From assembly GCA_003488465.1 (NCBI GenBank), contig DNLN01000212.1, forward strand, positions 1 to 5,026: 5,026 bases of DNA. The letters run 5' to 3'. The notes under the pieces were generated by a model that saw only the letters and a list, made by a program, of their open reading frames with translations, had not been told where the DNA came from and made no database searches. A program made the translations under genes and the position numbers. Below are positions 1 to 4,525 of the stretch, in pieces. Numbering within the stretch: the first letter of the stretch is position 1; each line of letters starts with the position of its first letter. The stretch comes from Sutterella sp. GTDB taxonomy: Bacteria; Pseudomonadota; Gammaproteobacteria; Burkholderiales; Burkholderiaceae_F.

Positions 1-30
1 CGCGCCGAAGGCCGCATTGCAAAGGGGCCG

Positions 31-1401
31 GTGAGCGCCGAGCGCATGGTCAAGCGCAACCCCGGCGAAGTGCGCGTGACCGAACTCATCGTGAGCGAGC
101 TTGCGCGCGCCTTTGCCGTGATCCTGAAGCTAGACGGCCCGTCCGATCAGCTGATGAAGGCATTCTTCAAGTCCAACCCGATGCTGGGTGCAAGGGACCG
201 CACGATCATTGCCGAGGCCATCTACTACGGCCTGCGGCACCTGGGCGGCATCGCCTGGCGCATGAAGCCCGTCAAGCCGGAGCGTGCGCCGCGCCTGGCG
301 GCGCTTCTCACCCTTGCCCTGCAGCATGGGATCGGCTCGCTTGGCGAATCGAGCCTTGCGGGTGACAAGAAGCCGCTTGAGAACATGCTTGGCGTGGACA
401 TGGCAAAGGCTCCCGCGCATGTGCGCGCCGAGCTGCCCGAGTGGCTCTATGCGCTCGTGAGCGCCCAGTACGGCGAAGAGGCCGGGGCGCTTGTCGAGGC
501 TTCGCTTCGCGGCGCGCCCCTGGACCTTCGCGTCAACACGCTCAAGGCGTCCCGCGAGGATGTCTTAAAGGAGCTCGCCGAGCATCGGGTCGGAGGTTCC
601 GCCATGCGGTTTTCTCCCGACGGAATCCGCCTGGACGGCAAGCCCGGGCTCATTCGCTGGCCGATGTACCAGGAAGGGCGCATTGACGTGCAGGACGAGG
701 GCAGCCAGCTGATCGCTAGGCTCCTTTCTGCCCGGCGAGGCGAAATGATCTGCGACTTCTGTGCCGGAGCGGGCGGCAAGACGCTTGCCGTGGGCGCGAT
801 CATGCGCTCAAGCGGGCGCCTCTACGCCTTTGACGTGAACGAAAAGCGTCTGGACTCGATGAAGCCCAGAATGAGAAGGGCCGGGCTCTCCAACGTGCAT
901 CCCATCGCGATTCGCGACGAGATGGACAATCGCGTGAAGCGCCTTCGGGGCAAGTTCGACCGGGTGCTGGTGGATGCTCCGTGCACGGGCACGGGAACCT
1001 TGAGGCGCAATCCCGACCTCAAGTGGAGGCTCACGGAGCAGGAGCTCGAGCGCATCAATGCCGTGCAGAAATCCGTGCTCGAGCAGGCCTCAAAGCTGCT
1101 CAAGGACGGCGGCCGGATCGTCTATGCGACCTGCTCGGTGCTGCGCCGCGAGAACCAGGATGTCGTGAACGCGTTCCTTGCCGAGCATCCTGAATTCGAG
1201 CTGCTGAACGCCACTGAGGTGCTCGCGCGCCAGGGCGTTGAACTGCCGCAGTTCCAGAAGGAGCGCTTTGGGGACTTCTTCGTGATGCTGCCGCACCTGC
1301 ATGACACGGACGGCTTTTTCGGGGCCGTGCTCGTGAAGGGGAAGACTAAGGAGAGGGCGGTCAAGGCAGCGGCGGAAGACGCCGGAGAAAAGAGCGAATA
1401 G
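31..1401 (+). CDS. RsmB/NOP (Sun/Fmu) family RNA 5-methylcytosine methyltransferase
   Basis: This is a SAM-dependent enzyme of the family that methylates C5 of cytosine in RNA, usually 16S rRNA. The N-terminal region (about residues 15-130) resembles the NusB-like part of RsmB, with the LGARDRTIIAEAIYYGLR segment. The catalytic domain shows the SAM-binding loop CDFCAGAGGKT (residues 241-251), motif IV DAPCTGTG with Cys318, and motif VI ATCSVLRREN with Cys368. In this family the motif VI cysteine is the nucleophile and the motif IV cysteine helps release product. All key residues are present, so the enzyme should be active. The 456 residues are close to the family's usual 430-450. The start is uncertain: GTG at 31 has AAAGGGG only 3 bases upstream, ATG at 46 is an alternative, and the frame is open to base 1. 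The N-terminal half resembles the Burkholderiales paralogue more than E. coli RsmB, so I give no symbol and do not assign the target cytosine. Confidence 0.93.
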   Translation: MSAERMVKRNPGEVRVTELIVSELARAFAVILKLDGPSDQLMKAFFKSNPMLGARDRTIIAEAIYYGLRHLGGIAWRMKPVKPERAPRLAALLTLALQHGIGSLGESSLAGDKKPLENMLGVDMAKAPAHVRAELPEWLYALVSAQYGEEAGALVEASLRGAPLDLRVNTLKASREDVLKELAEHRVGGSAMRFSPDGIRLDGKPGLIRWPMYQEGRIDVQDEGSQLIARLLSARRGEMICDFCAGAGGKTLAVGAIMRSSGRLYAFDVNEKRLDSMKPRMRRAGLSNVHPIAIRDEMDNRVKRLRGKFDRVLVDAPCTGTGTLRRNPDLKWRLTEQELERINAVQKSVLEQASKLLKDGGRIVYATCSVLRRENQDVVNAFLAEHPEFELLNATEVLARQGVELPQFQKERFGDFFVMLPHLHDTDGFFGAVLVKGKTKERAVKAAAEDAGEKSE

Positions 1402-1425
1402 CCGCTTTCCTGCATGCTGAAAGCG

Positions 1426-1461
1426 CCGGGGCCGGGGGGTGTTTCCTTGGCCCCGGTTTTT
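1426..1461 (+). terminator. Intrinsic terminator after the methyltransferase gene
   Basis: CCGGGGCC (1426-1433) pairs perfectly with GGCCCCGG (1449-1456), and five T follow at 1457-1461. The G-rich and T/C-rich loop sides can add G-C and G-T pairs. It lies 24 bases after the methyltransferase stop and 4 bases before the stop of the convergent hipA-like gene. The hairpin would also form in the hipA-like transcript, but it has no clear U tract on that side, so it is best read as a terminator for the plus strand. Confidence 0.85.
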
Positions 1462-1465
1462 CCTG

Positions 1466-2734
1466 TCAGCTGAAAAAACCGCTTTGCATGGCGGCGATTT
1501 CCGAGAGGTCGGCGCCAGCCGAGGCGGCTTTTTCGCGCCATTCGTGGACGGCTCGGGCGACATCCAGGGCGATGGAGCGGACCGAGCCGCGCGGGATGTT
1601 GAAGTAGGGGCTCAGGCGCTCCAGCTTTTCTATTGAACTCGCGGCATCGTTCCCCGCGAGGGGGACTGCGAGCTGCGGAGCCCCCGTCAGGGACGGCATG
1701 ACGCACGGGGCCGTCATGGGCGCGAGGCGCCAGCCGCCCTCCTGGCGGATGAACCAGATCCTCTCGAGCGTGAGCTTTGGCAGATTGACATAGGTGGCAA
1801 AGACAAGCCTGCGAAAGAGTTCCGAGAGGTCTTCTGCGGGGCGGGAGCCTTCGCGGTTGAGAATGTCCGCCACGTCTAGCCAGCTCGGGACGGGCGTCGT
1901 GAGCGCCTTGTAGGCCGAGGGCCTTGTGCAGAGCGTTGCCGCGGAAAGAGCCGCAAGCGGCTCGCCCTGCGCCGTCCTGTCAAAGCGCCTTTCCAGAAAG
2001 GCGCCAAAACGCGCGCAAAGCTCATAGGAATAGTCCGGAACCTGGATGCCGCAACCGCGTGCAAGCGAGGCCGTTACGGCGGTCCAAAGGGGGGTTGAAT
2101 AGAGGTCATCCGGAGACTTGCAGCGCACCACCCAGTCCGCGGGTTCACTTTTTTTGGTCAGCGTCATGAGCCCCTTGATGCTCGAGCCGCCGAGGTCGCT
2201 TGTGCACTCAAGCAGCAGGGCGATGTCTTCATCCACATATCTGGGCAGGGACCCCGGGAAGGATTCCATCAGGCGAACGAGCCTCGCCAGCGATTTTTTT
2301 TCGAGGCTCGCGGTCGTTTTTTTGCGAATTGCTGATTTGCTATTTTGGTAGGAATAGGCAGAAAAGCGATCGCCCGGGTGACCGGCATGGAGCCATAGCA
2401 GTTCTGGTCTTGTCGAAATTTCTCCCAGCTTGAGTCCGAAAAAATTAGCGCGGTCGATGAGGGTGGGGAGCCAGGCGCCTGGGGCCGAGTCGCACATGAA
2501 GCCGAACGAGGTTGTCCGAGAGAGCAGGCGCCTTGCCGCCGGAATGCGAAACGGGATCACTTTATGCACACCGTAATCGATCGGCAGATCGGCTCCCAGC
2601 GCATATCCGATTTTCATCCAGTCGGAATCGTACTCGAACGAGGCGGGCGAATTTTTTGATTCTGTATACGCAAAACAACCGACTTTAAATTTTCTCGATT
2701 GATTCAGTATTTCGATATCAAAAATGTATGACAT
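1466..2734 (-). CDS. hipA: HipA-fold protein, probable pseudokinase (catalytic residues missing)
   Basis: This is the second gene of a HipBA-like pair. HipA toxins are Ser/Thr kinases that phosphorylate glutamyl-tRNA synthetase or related targets. The family scaffold is clear in 422 residues: FEYD (33-36) and FGFMCDSAPGAW (77-88) of the N-subdomain, a glycine-rich loop GGSSIKGL (182-189), WVVRCKSPDD (201-210), RFDR (250-253), LSAATL (263-268), and the core from about 305. Aligned by eye with E. coli HipA as I remember it, the catalytic Asp309, Asn314 and Asp332 correspond to Lys320, Arg325 and Ala342 (segments VNLPKLTLERIWF and LAPMTAPC). The frame is intact, so the gene is not simply decayed. 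ATG at 2734 is chosen; TTG at 2740 is in frame. Neither has a good Shine-Dalgarno, which fits coupling to hipB 14 bases upstream. Three coding-strand runs of 7-8 A are unusual. The HipA fold is fairly sure; loss of kinase activity is inference. Confidence 0.82.
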   Translation of the reverse strand: MSYIFDIEILNQSRKFKVGCFAYTESKNSPASFEYDSDWMKIGYALGADLPIDYGVHKVIPFRIPAARRLLSRTTSFGFMCDSAPGAWLPTLIDRANFFGLKLGEISTRPELLWLHAGHPGDRFSAYSYQNSKSAIRKKTTASLEKKSLARLVRLMESFPGSLPRYVDEDIALLLECTSDLGGSSIKGLMTLTKKSEPADWVVRCKSPDDLYSTPLWTAVTASLARGCGIQVPDYSYELCARFGAFLERRFDRTAQGEPLAALSAATLCTRPSAYKALTTPVPSWLDVADILNREGSRPAEDLSELFRRLVFATYVNLPKLTLERIWFIRQEGGWRLAPMTAPCVMPSLTGAPQLAVPLAGNDAASSIEKLERLSPYFNIPRGSVRSIALDVARAVHEWREKAASAGADLSEIAAMQSGFFS

Positions 2735-2748
2735 AATCAAAACAATCG

Positions 2749-3051
2749 TTATAACTTTGGAGTCTTGAGACGGACGCGCTTGGGCAGGACAGCAGGGTCA
2801 AGAGCCTGAGCCAGAGGGTCGGATGCACCGATCTCGGCAAATGGGGTTCCGAGGCCTAGAGCCTGCAGCACGGCAGCCACGGTTCCGATGGCAACACCGG
2901 TGTCGCCGCGTTCAATTTTAGCCAAAGTGGAGAGGCCAACGCCAGAGCGTTCAGCCAGGACGGCCTGGGGGAGGCGGCGCTTAAGTCGCGCCATCTTGAT
3001 GTTGTGGCCAAGGGCGGCGAGGGACTCTTCGACAGCAATTGATGGTCTCAT
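2749..3051 (-). CDS. hipB: XRE-family helix-turn-helix protein, HipB-like antitoxin/repressor
   Basis: This 100-residue DNA-binding protein has an XRE/Cro-type helix-turn-helix at about residues 14-66 (LGHNIKMARLKRR, then QAVLAERSGVGLSTLAKIERG). The basic C-terminal tail LPKRVRLKTPKL is like those of HipB proteins. HipB partners bind HipA and repress their own operon. The gene lies 14 bases upstream of the hipA-like gene in the same direction. The frame is open further, to an ATG at 3180, which would add 43 residues. I prefer ATG at 3051 because the extension is not HTH-like, the upstream ATG has no Shine-Dalgarno, and the best promoter (3101-3129) lies inside the extension. The ribosome site at 3051 is weak (CGGAT just upstream). 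Antitoxin function is inferred from family and position; if the partner is catalytically dead, the protein may be mainly a regulator. Confidence 0.85.
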   Translation of the reverse strand: MRPSIAVEESLAALGHNIKMARLKRRLPQAVLAERSGVGLSTLAKIERGDTGVAIGTVAAVLQALGLGTPFAEIGASDPLAQALDPAVLPKRVRLKTPKL

Positions 3052-3078
3052 ATCCGTATTATTTGAGTGAAAACACGC

Positions 3079-3091
3079 TCTAACAGTTAGA
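3079..3091. promoter_or_regulatory. Palindrome near the hipB transcription start (candidate operator)
   Basis: TCTAAC-A-GTTAGA is a perfect 6+1+6 palindrome. It lies 28 bases upstream of the hipB start and just downstream of the predicted -10 box, so a protein bound here could block initiation. Self-repression by HipB is known for the family. The E. coli operator (TATCC-8-GGATA) is not present, so this site would be a different recognition sequence. Operator function is inference. Confidence 0.4.
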
Positions 3092-3100
3092 ATTATGCAA

Positions 3101-3129
3101 ATTATCTCACGAGAGATCCGATTTTGCAA
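3101..3129 (-). promoter_or_regulatory. Sigma70-type promoter of the hipBA-like operon
   Basis: Read on the minus strand, TTGCAA (3129-3124) is followed after exactly 17 bases by GATAAT (3106-3101). These match the consensus at 4 of 6 and 5 of 6 positions. Transcription would start near 3094, giving a leader of about 40-45 bases to the hipB ATG at 3051. A short inverted repeat, ATCTC-4-GAGAT (3104-3117), overlaps the -10 box. Confidence 0.6.
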
Positions 3130-3195
3130 GAGACGGAAAAATTTCCCATCGGCGACGTAAAAACAAGGTGTTATAGCCATGAAAAAATGAACTTA

Positions 3196-3215
3196 ACACG
3201 TAGTATAATACGTGT
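3196..3215. promoter_or_regulatory. Perfect 7-bp inverted repeat enclosing a TATAAT box
   Basis: ACACGTA (3196-3202) and TACGTGT (3209-3215) are perfect inverted repeats 6 bases apart, and the centre holds TATAAT (3204-3209) on the plus strand. On the minus strand, TATACT (3207-3202) sits 17 bases from TTGTAT (3230-3225), a possible second, upstream hipB promoter. Nearby are GTAGTAT (3200-3206) with ATACTAC (3236-3242), and ATATCT-4-AGATAT (3251-3266). This repeat density suggests a protein-binding region. Confidence 0.35.
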
Positions 3216-3372
3216 AATATGCGAATACAAGTAGAATACTACTGATTAGAATATCTAAAGAGATATCAAAAATTTTACTGGATCACAATTAGGAATATTA
3301 AAAACGCTATCATGACTGATGACCTGAATTTTTGAACGGTTGTTCAGCTAATTTCGGAAATAGCGGAAAGCG

Positions 3373-3401
3373 AATATGAAAATTTATCGATTATTCATAT
3401 T
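3373..3401. repeat. Inverted repeat AATATGAA / TTCATATT
   Basis: AATATGAA (3373-3380) and TTCATATT (3394-3401) are perfect 8-base inverted repeats separated by 13 bases. The stem is almost entirely A-T, so a protein-binding or DNA-unwinding role is more plausible than RNA folding. Function unknown. Confidence 0.35.
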
Positions 3402-3476
3402 TTCCAAGAAACAGGCTCAAAACTCTACTTCATAATGGTGTTGAATCGTGTGATTTTTCTTCTTTGAAATCATGTG

Positions 3477-3494
3477 AGTGAATGGCGGTTCACT
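3477..3494. repeat. Short hairpin AGTGAA / TTCACT
   Basis: AGTGAA (3477-3482) and TTCACT (3489-3494) form a perfect 6-bp stem with loop TGGCGG. Another inverted repeat, TGATTT (3451-3456) with AAATCA (3467-3472), lies just upstream. Both precede the candidate plus-strand promoter at 3500-3528. Role unknown. Confidence 0.3.
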
Positions 3495-3499
3495 TTCTC

Positions 3500-3528
3500 T
3501 TGATTCCTTCTTCCTGTATATTTATAAC
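3500..3528 (+). promoter_or_regulatory. Candidate plus-strand sigma70 promoter
   Basis: TTGATT (3500-3505) and TATAAC (3523-3528) are 17 bases apart and match consensus at 4 of 6 and 5 of 6 positions. Start would be near 3535. No protein gene follows closely, so if active it would make an untranslated RNA. Chance matches are common in AT-rich DNA, so confidence is low. Confidence 0.3.
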
Positions 3529-3593
3529 TATCAACCAAAATTTGAATTCATCTCCTAAGTACTGAGTACAGGATTTTTATTCGATATAGTAAT

Positions 3594-3624
3594 ACGCAAT
3601 CAAAGTCTTTGGAATTGCGTTTTT
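3594..3624 (+). terminator. Terminator-like hairpin followed by T tract
   Basis: ACGCAAT (3594-3600) pairs with ATTGCGT (3614-3620), and inside it CAAA (3601-3604) pairs with TTTG (3608-3611), leaving a 3-base loop and a 2-base bulge. Together they make an 11-bp stem followed by five T (3620-3624). The stem is not GC-rich, so termination would be moderate. With the promoter at 3500-3528 it would bound a transcript of about 90 bases. Confidence 0.35.
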
Positions 3625-3659
3625 GCCGCTCAAATCTGAATTCGGCGGGAATCTGCTGG

Positions 3660-3700
3660 TTTGAGCCGTTTTGAGCGTGTTTTTTGTGCTGTTTTTCGTT
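3660..3700. repeat. Short tandem direct repeats based on TTTGAGC
   Basis: TTTGAGC occurs at 3660-3666 and again at 3670-3676, one helical turn apart. Degenerate T-rich units (TTTTTTGTGCTG, TTTTTCGTTG) continue to about 3700. An inverted copy, GCTCAAA, lies at 3628-3634. The spacing is like that of cooperative protein-binding sites, but no binding protein can be named. Confidence 0.35.
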
Positions 3701-3751
3701 GAATAAAAATATCAAAAACAATAAAAGACAAATGAAAACATATGTAACATT

Positions 3752-3944
3752 GGGACGCTTGCTGCGAAAGAAATTTCCCGTTTTTAGGCCCTTTTCGGCT
3801 CTAAAAGCACATTCTCGATATGAGAAGTCCCCAGCCCCTTCCGGGCAGCTGGAAAATCACGTATTTGACATGAAATTTTCTCTGTTTTATGCGCTCATGA
3901 AGGCCGTGAAATGCCCGGATTTACGGGAATCCGGAGGGCCTTTT
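3752..3944 (+). ncRNA. Candidate structured RNA: series of hairpins ending in a U tract
   Basis: Four stem-loops lie in a row. The first is GGGA/TCCC enclosing CGC/GCG (3752-3779), followed by TTTTT. The second is TTCTC/GAGAA with a 5-base loop (3812-3826). The third is CCAGC/GCTGG enclosing CCC-TTCC-GGG (3831-3852). The fourth is a nested element, AAGGCC (3900-3905)/GGCCTT (3937-3942) around CCGGATT (3915-3921)/AATCCGG (3928-3934), whose 3' side runs into TTTT at 3941-3944. The stems are perfect and more GC-rich than their surroundings, which suggests selection on structure. I do not recognise a known RNA family, no promoter is clearly assigned, and the strand is set only by the trailing T tract. 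Alternatives are replication or partition DNA structures, or decayed sequence. Confidence 0.3.
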
Positions 3945-3972
3945 CAGCTCCCTTCAAGAGCCTTTTCCGAGC
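3787..3972. repeat. Dispersed direct repeats GGCC(C)TTTTC-GCTC
   Basis: GGCCCTTTTCGGCTC (3787-3801) and GGCCTTTTCAGCTC (3937-3950) differ by one inserted and one changed base. A third, weaker copy, AGCCTTTTCCGAGC, is at 3959-3972. They flank and overlap the hairpin series and may be parts of one repeated unit. Confidence 0.35.
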
Positions 3973-3991
3973 AAAATATTTATTGCGTCTA

Positions 3992-4062
3992 GGCTATTTT
4001 CGCGTGCGCTGAATGAATGTTCAGCTATTTTTGCTAAATCTCGCCGCGGCTATTTTTTCACG
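3992..4062. repeat. Three direct GCTATTTT repeats (iteron-like)
   Basis: GCTATTTT occurs at 3993-4000, 4024-4031 and 4049-4056, at intervals of 31 and 25 bases, each followed within a few bases by a C/G-containing end (CGCG, TGC, TTCACG). The repeats are on one strand and beside the partition operon. They could be iterons or a ParA/ParG centromere, but this is inference; spacing is not perfectly regular. Confidence 0.35.
4008..4025. repeat. Hairpin GCTGAA / TTCAGC
   Basis: GCTGAA (4008-4013) and TTCAGC (4020-4025) form a perfect 6-bp inverted repeat with a 6-base loop. Its right arm is part of a 10-base direct repeat, TGTTCAGCTA (4018-4027), also present at 3341-3350, where it again abuts an inverted repeat (TGAAC-4-GTTCA, 3333-3346). 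Confidence 0.35.
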
Positions 4063-4097
4063 AAATTTTTTTCAAAAATTTTTTCCGGCTGCCGCGG
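4043..4097. other. A/T-tract element bounded by two GCCGCGG palindromes
   Basis: GCCGCGGC (4043-4050) and GCCGCGG (4091-4097) enclose a nearly pure A/T core. Within it, AAATTTTT (4063-4070) and AAAAATTT (4074-4081) form a perfect 8-bp inverted repeat with loop TTC. Such A/T cores between GC clamps are typical of easily unwound or bent DNA at replication origins, but no initiator gene is in view. Function is inference. Confidence 0.3.
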
Positions 4098-4214
4098 ACT
4101 TCAATTTTTTGGTTTTCGCTTCTGAGAGGATTAGGCAACCAAACCTGATCCCGATTTTTTCTTGTATAGCGACATGGGCATCCCCGTCCTCAGCCAAATA
4201 ATTCTTCCGGCACG

Positions 4215-4251
4215 AAAAAAAGGGCGCCGATTTCTCGACGCCCCTTTTTTT
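4215..4251. terminator. Strong bidirectional terminator after the partition operon
   Basis: GGGCG (4222-4226) pairs with CGCCC (4239-4243), continuing inward through one C/A mismatch to CGA (4228-4230)/TCG (4235-4237) with a TTTC loop. Seven A (4215-4221) and seven T (4245-4251) flank the stem, so a U tract follows it on either strand. It lies about 30 bases beyond the stop of the ribbon-helix-helix gene on the minus strand and would also stop any rightward transcript entering from the AT-rich region. Confidence 0.88.
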
Positions 4252-4272
4252 CGGCCTGACGCAATGAGGCCG
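4252..4272. repeat. Second hairpin between the RHH gene stop and the terminator
   Basis: CGGCCT (4252-4257) and AGGCCG (4267-4272) form a perfect 6-bp stem with a 9-base loop, directly after the stop codon (4276-4274) of the minus-strand gene and directly before the terminator. In the minus-strand transcript it is followed by A, not U, so it would more likely protect the RNA 3' end or aid termination than terminate alone. Confidence 0.5.
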
Positions 4273-4273
4273 G

Positions 4274-4525
4274 TCAGTAGATCTTTTTCGCTATCAGGTC
4301 GCGCAGCAGATCCGAAGCCTTCGTGTCATGCGTGATGCAGTAGGTCATCAGGTCCCTGTGCATCGTTGCGGTGAGATCAAGCGACAGGCGCTTCATCTTC
4401 TCTTCGGTGAGGATGGTTTCGCCGGCGGCCTTCTTCTTGTCGCCGGCCACCCATGCATCCAGCCTCTGCGTGCTGATCTTGGAGGAGGGGCGGGATGCCC
4501 CGAAGCCAACCTTCTTGCTGGACAT
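4274..4525 (-). CDS. Ribbon-helix-helix partition protein (ParG/small ParB type)
   Basis: This 83-residue protein is probably the centromere-binding partner of ParA. The C-terminal half has ribbon-helix-helix form: strand MKRLSLDL (44-51), helix A (about 52-67, with MHRDLMTYC), and helix B (about 69-82, SDLLRDLIAKKI). The N-terminal half is basic, low in hydrophobics and likely flexible (ASRPSSKIST, DKKK). In ParG such a tail stimulates the ATPase of its ParA-like partner; the same role here is inference. ATG at 4525 is preferred over GTG at 4528 because AAGGAG stands 5 bases upstream of it. It overlaps the parA stop by one base (TGATG), the usual arrangement for translational coupling. The gene ends just before a hairpin and a bidirectional terminator, so it is the last gene of the operon. 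RHH proteins of this kind also act as autorepressors. Confidence 0.82.
   Translation of the reverse strand: MSSKKVGFGASRPSSKISTQRLDAWVAGDKKKAAGETILTEEKMKRLSLDLTATMHRDLMTYCITHDTKASDLLRDLIAKKIY

Larger units (their letters stand above)
3181..4210. other. AT-rich intergenic region of about 1 kb, no convincing protein gene
   Basis: Base composition shifts sharply to AT here, between GC-rich genes on both sides. Open frames exist, such as a TTG-started 102-codon frame at 3684-3992 (internal ATG at 3732) and a 62-codon frame at 4013-4201. They lack good ribosome sites, recognisable domains and gene-like composition, and I do not call them. The stretch instead holds many hairpins, direct repeats and homopolymer A/T tracts, listed separately. 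No tRNA, transposase remnant, CRISPR repeat or DnaA-box cluster was seen. Confidence 0.6.

Noticed and set aside
1404..1424. GCTTTC / GAAAGC inverted repeat just after the methyltransferase stop
   Set aside because: Only a 6-bp stem with no further inner pairing and no T tract; the stronger hairpin at 1426-1456 explains termination.
1122..1706. Long minus-strand frames over the end of the methyltransferase and hipA-like genes
   Set aside because: Shadow frames of GC-rich genes; they cross the terminator and lack domain resemblance.
3052..3180. 43-codon N-terminal extension of the HTH gene from an ATG at 3180
   Set aside because: No Shine-Dalgarno at 3180, extension not typical of HipB, and the best promoter lies inside it.
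3684..3992. Plus-strand open frame of 102 codons (TTG start; ATG at 3732 gives 86)
   Set aside because: No good ribosome site, no recognisable domain, composition unlike neighbouring genes, and it runs through the strong hairpins; better explained as non-coding structured DNA.
4013..4201. Plus-strand open frame of 62 codons with hydrophobic stretches
   Set aside because: The phenylalanine-rich part comes from poly-T tracts; no ribosome site and no family resemblance.
3181..4210. CRISPR array, tRNA or insertion-sequence ends in the AT-rich block
   Set aside because: No regularly spaced identical repeats, no cloverleaf with CCA end, and no paired terminal inverted repeats with a transposase were seen.
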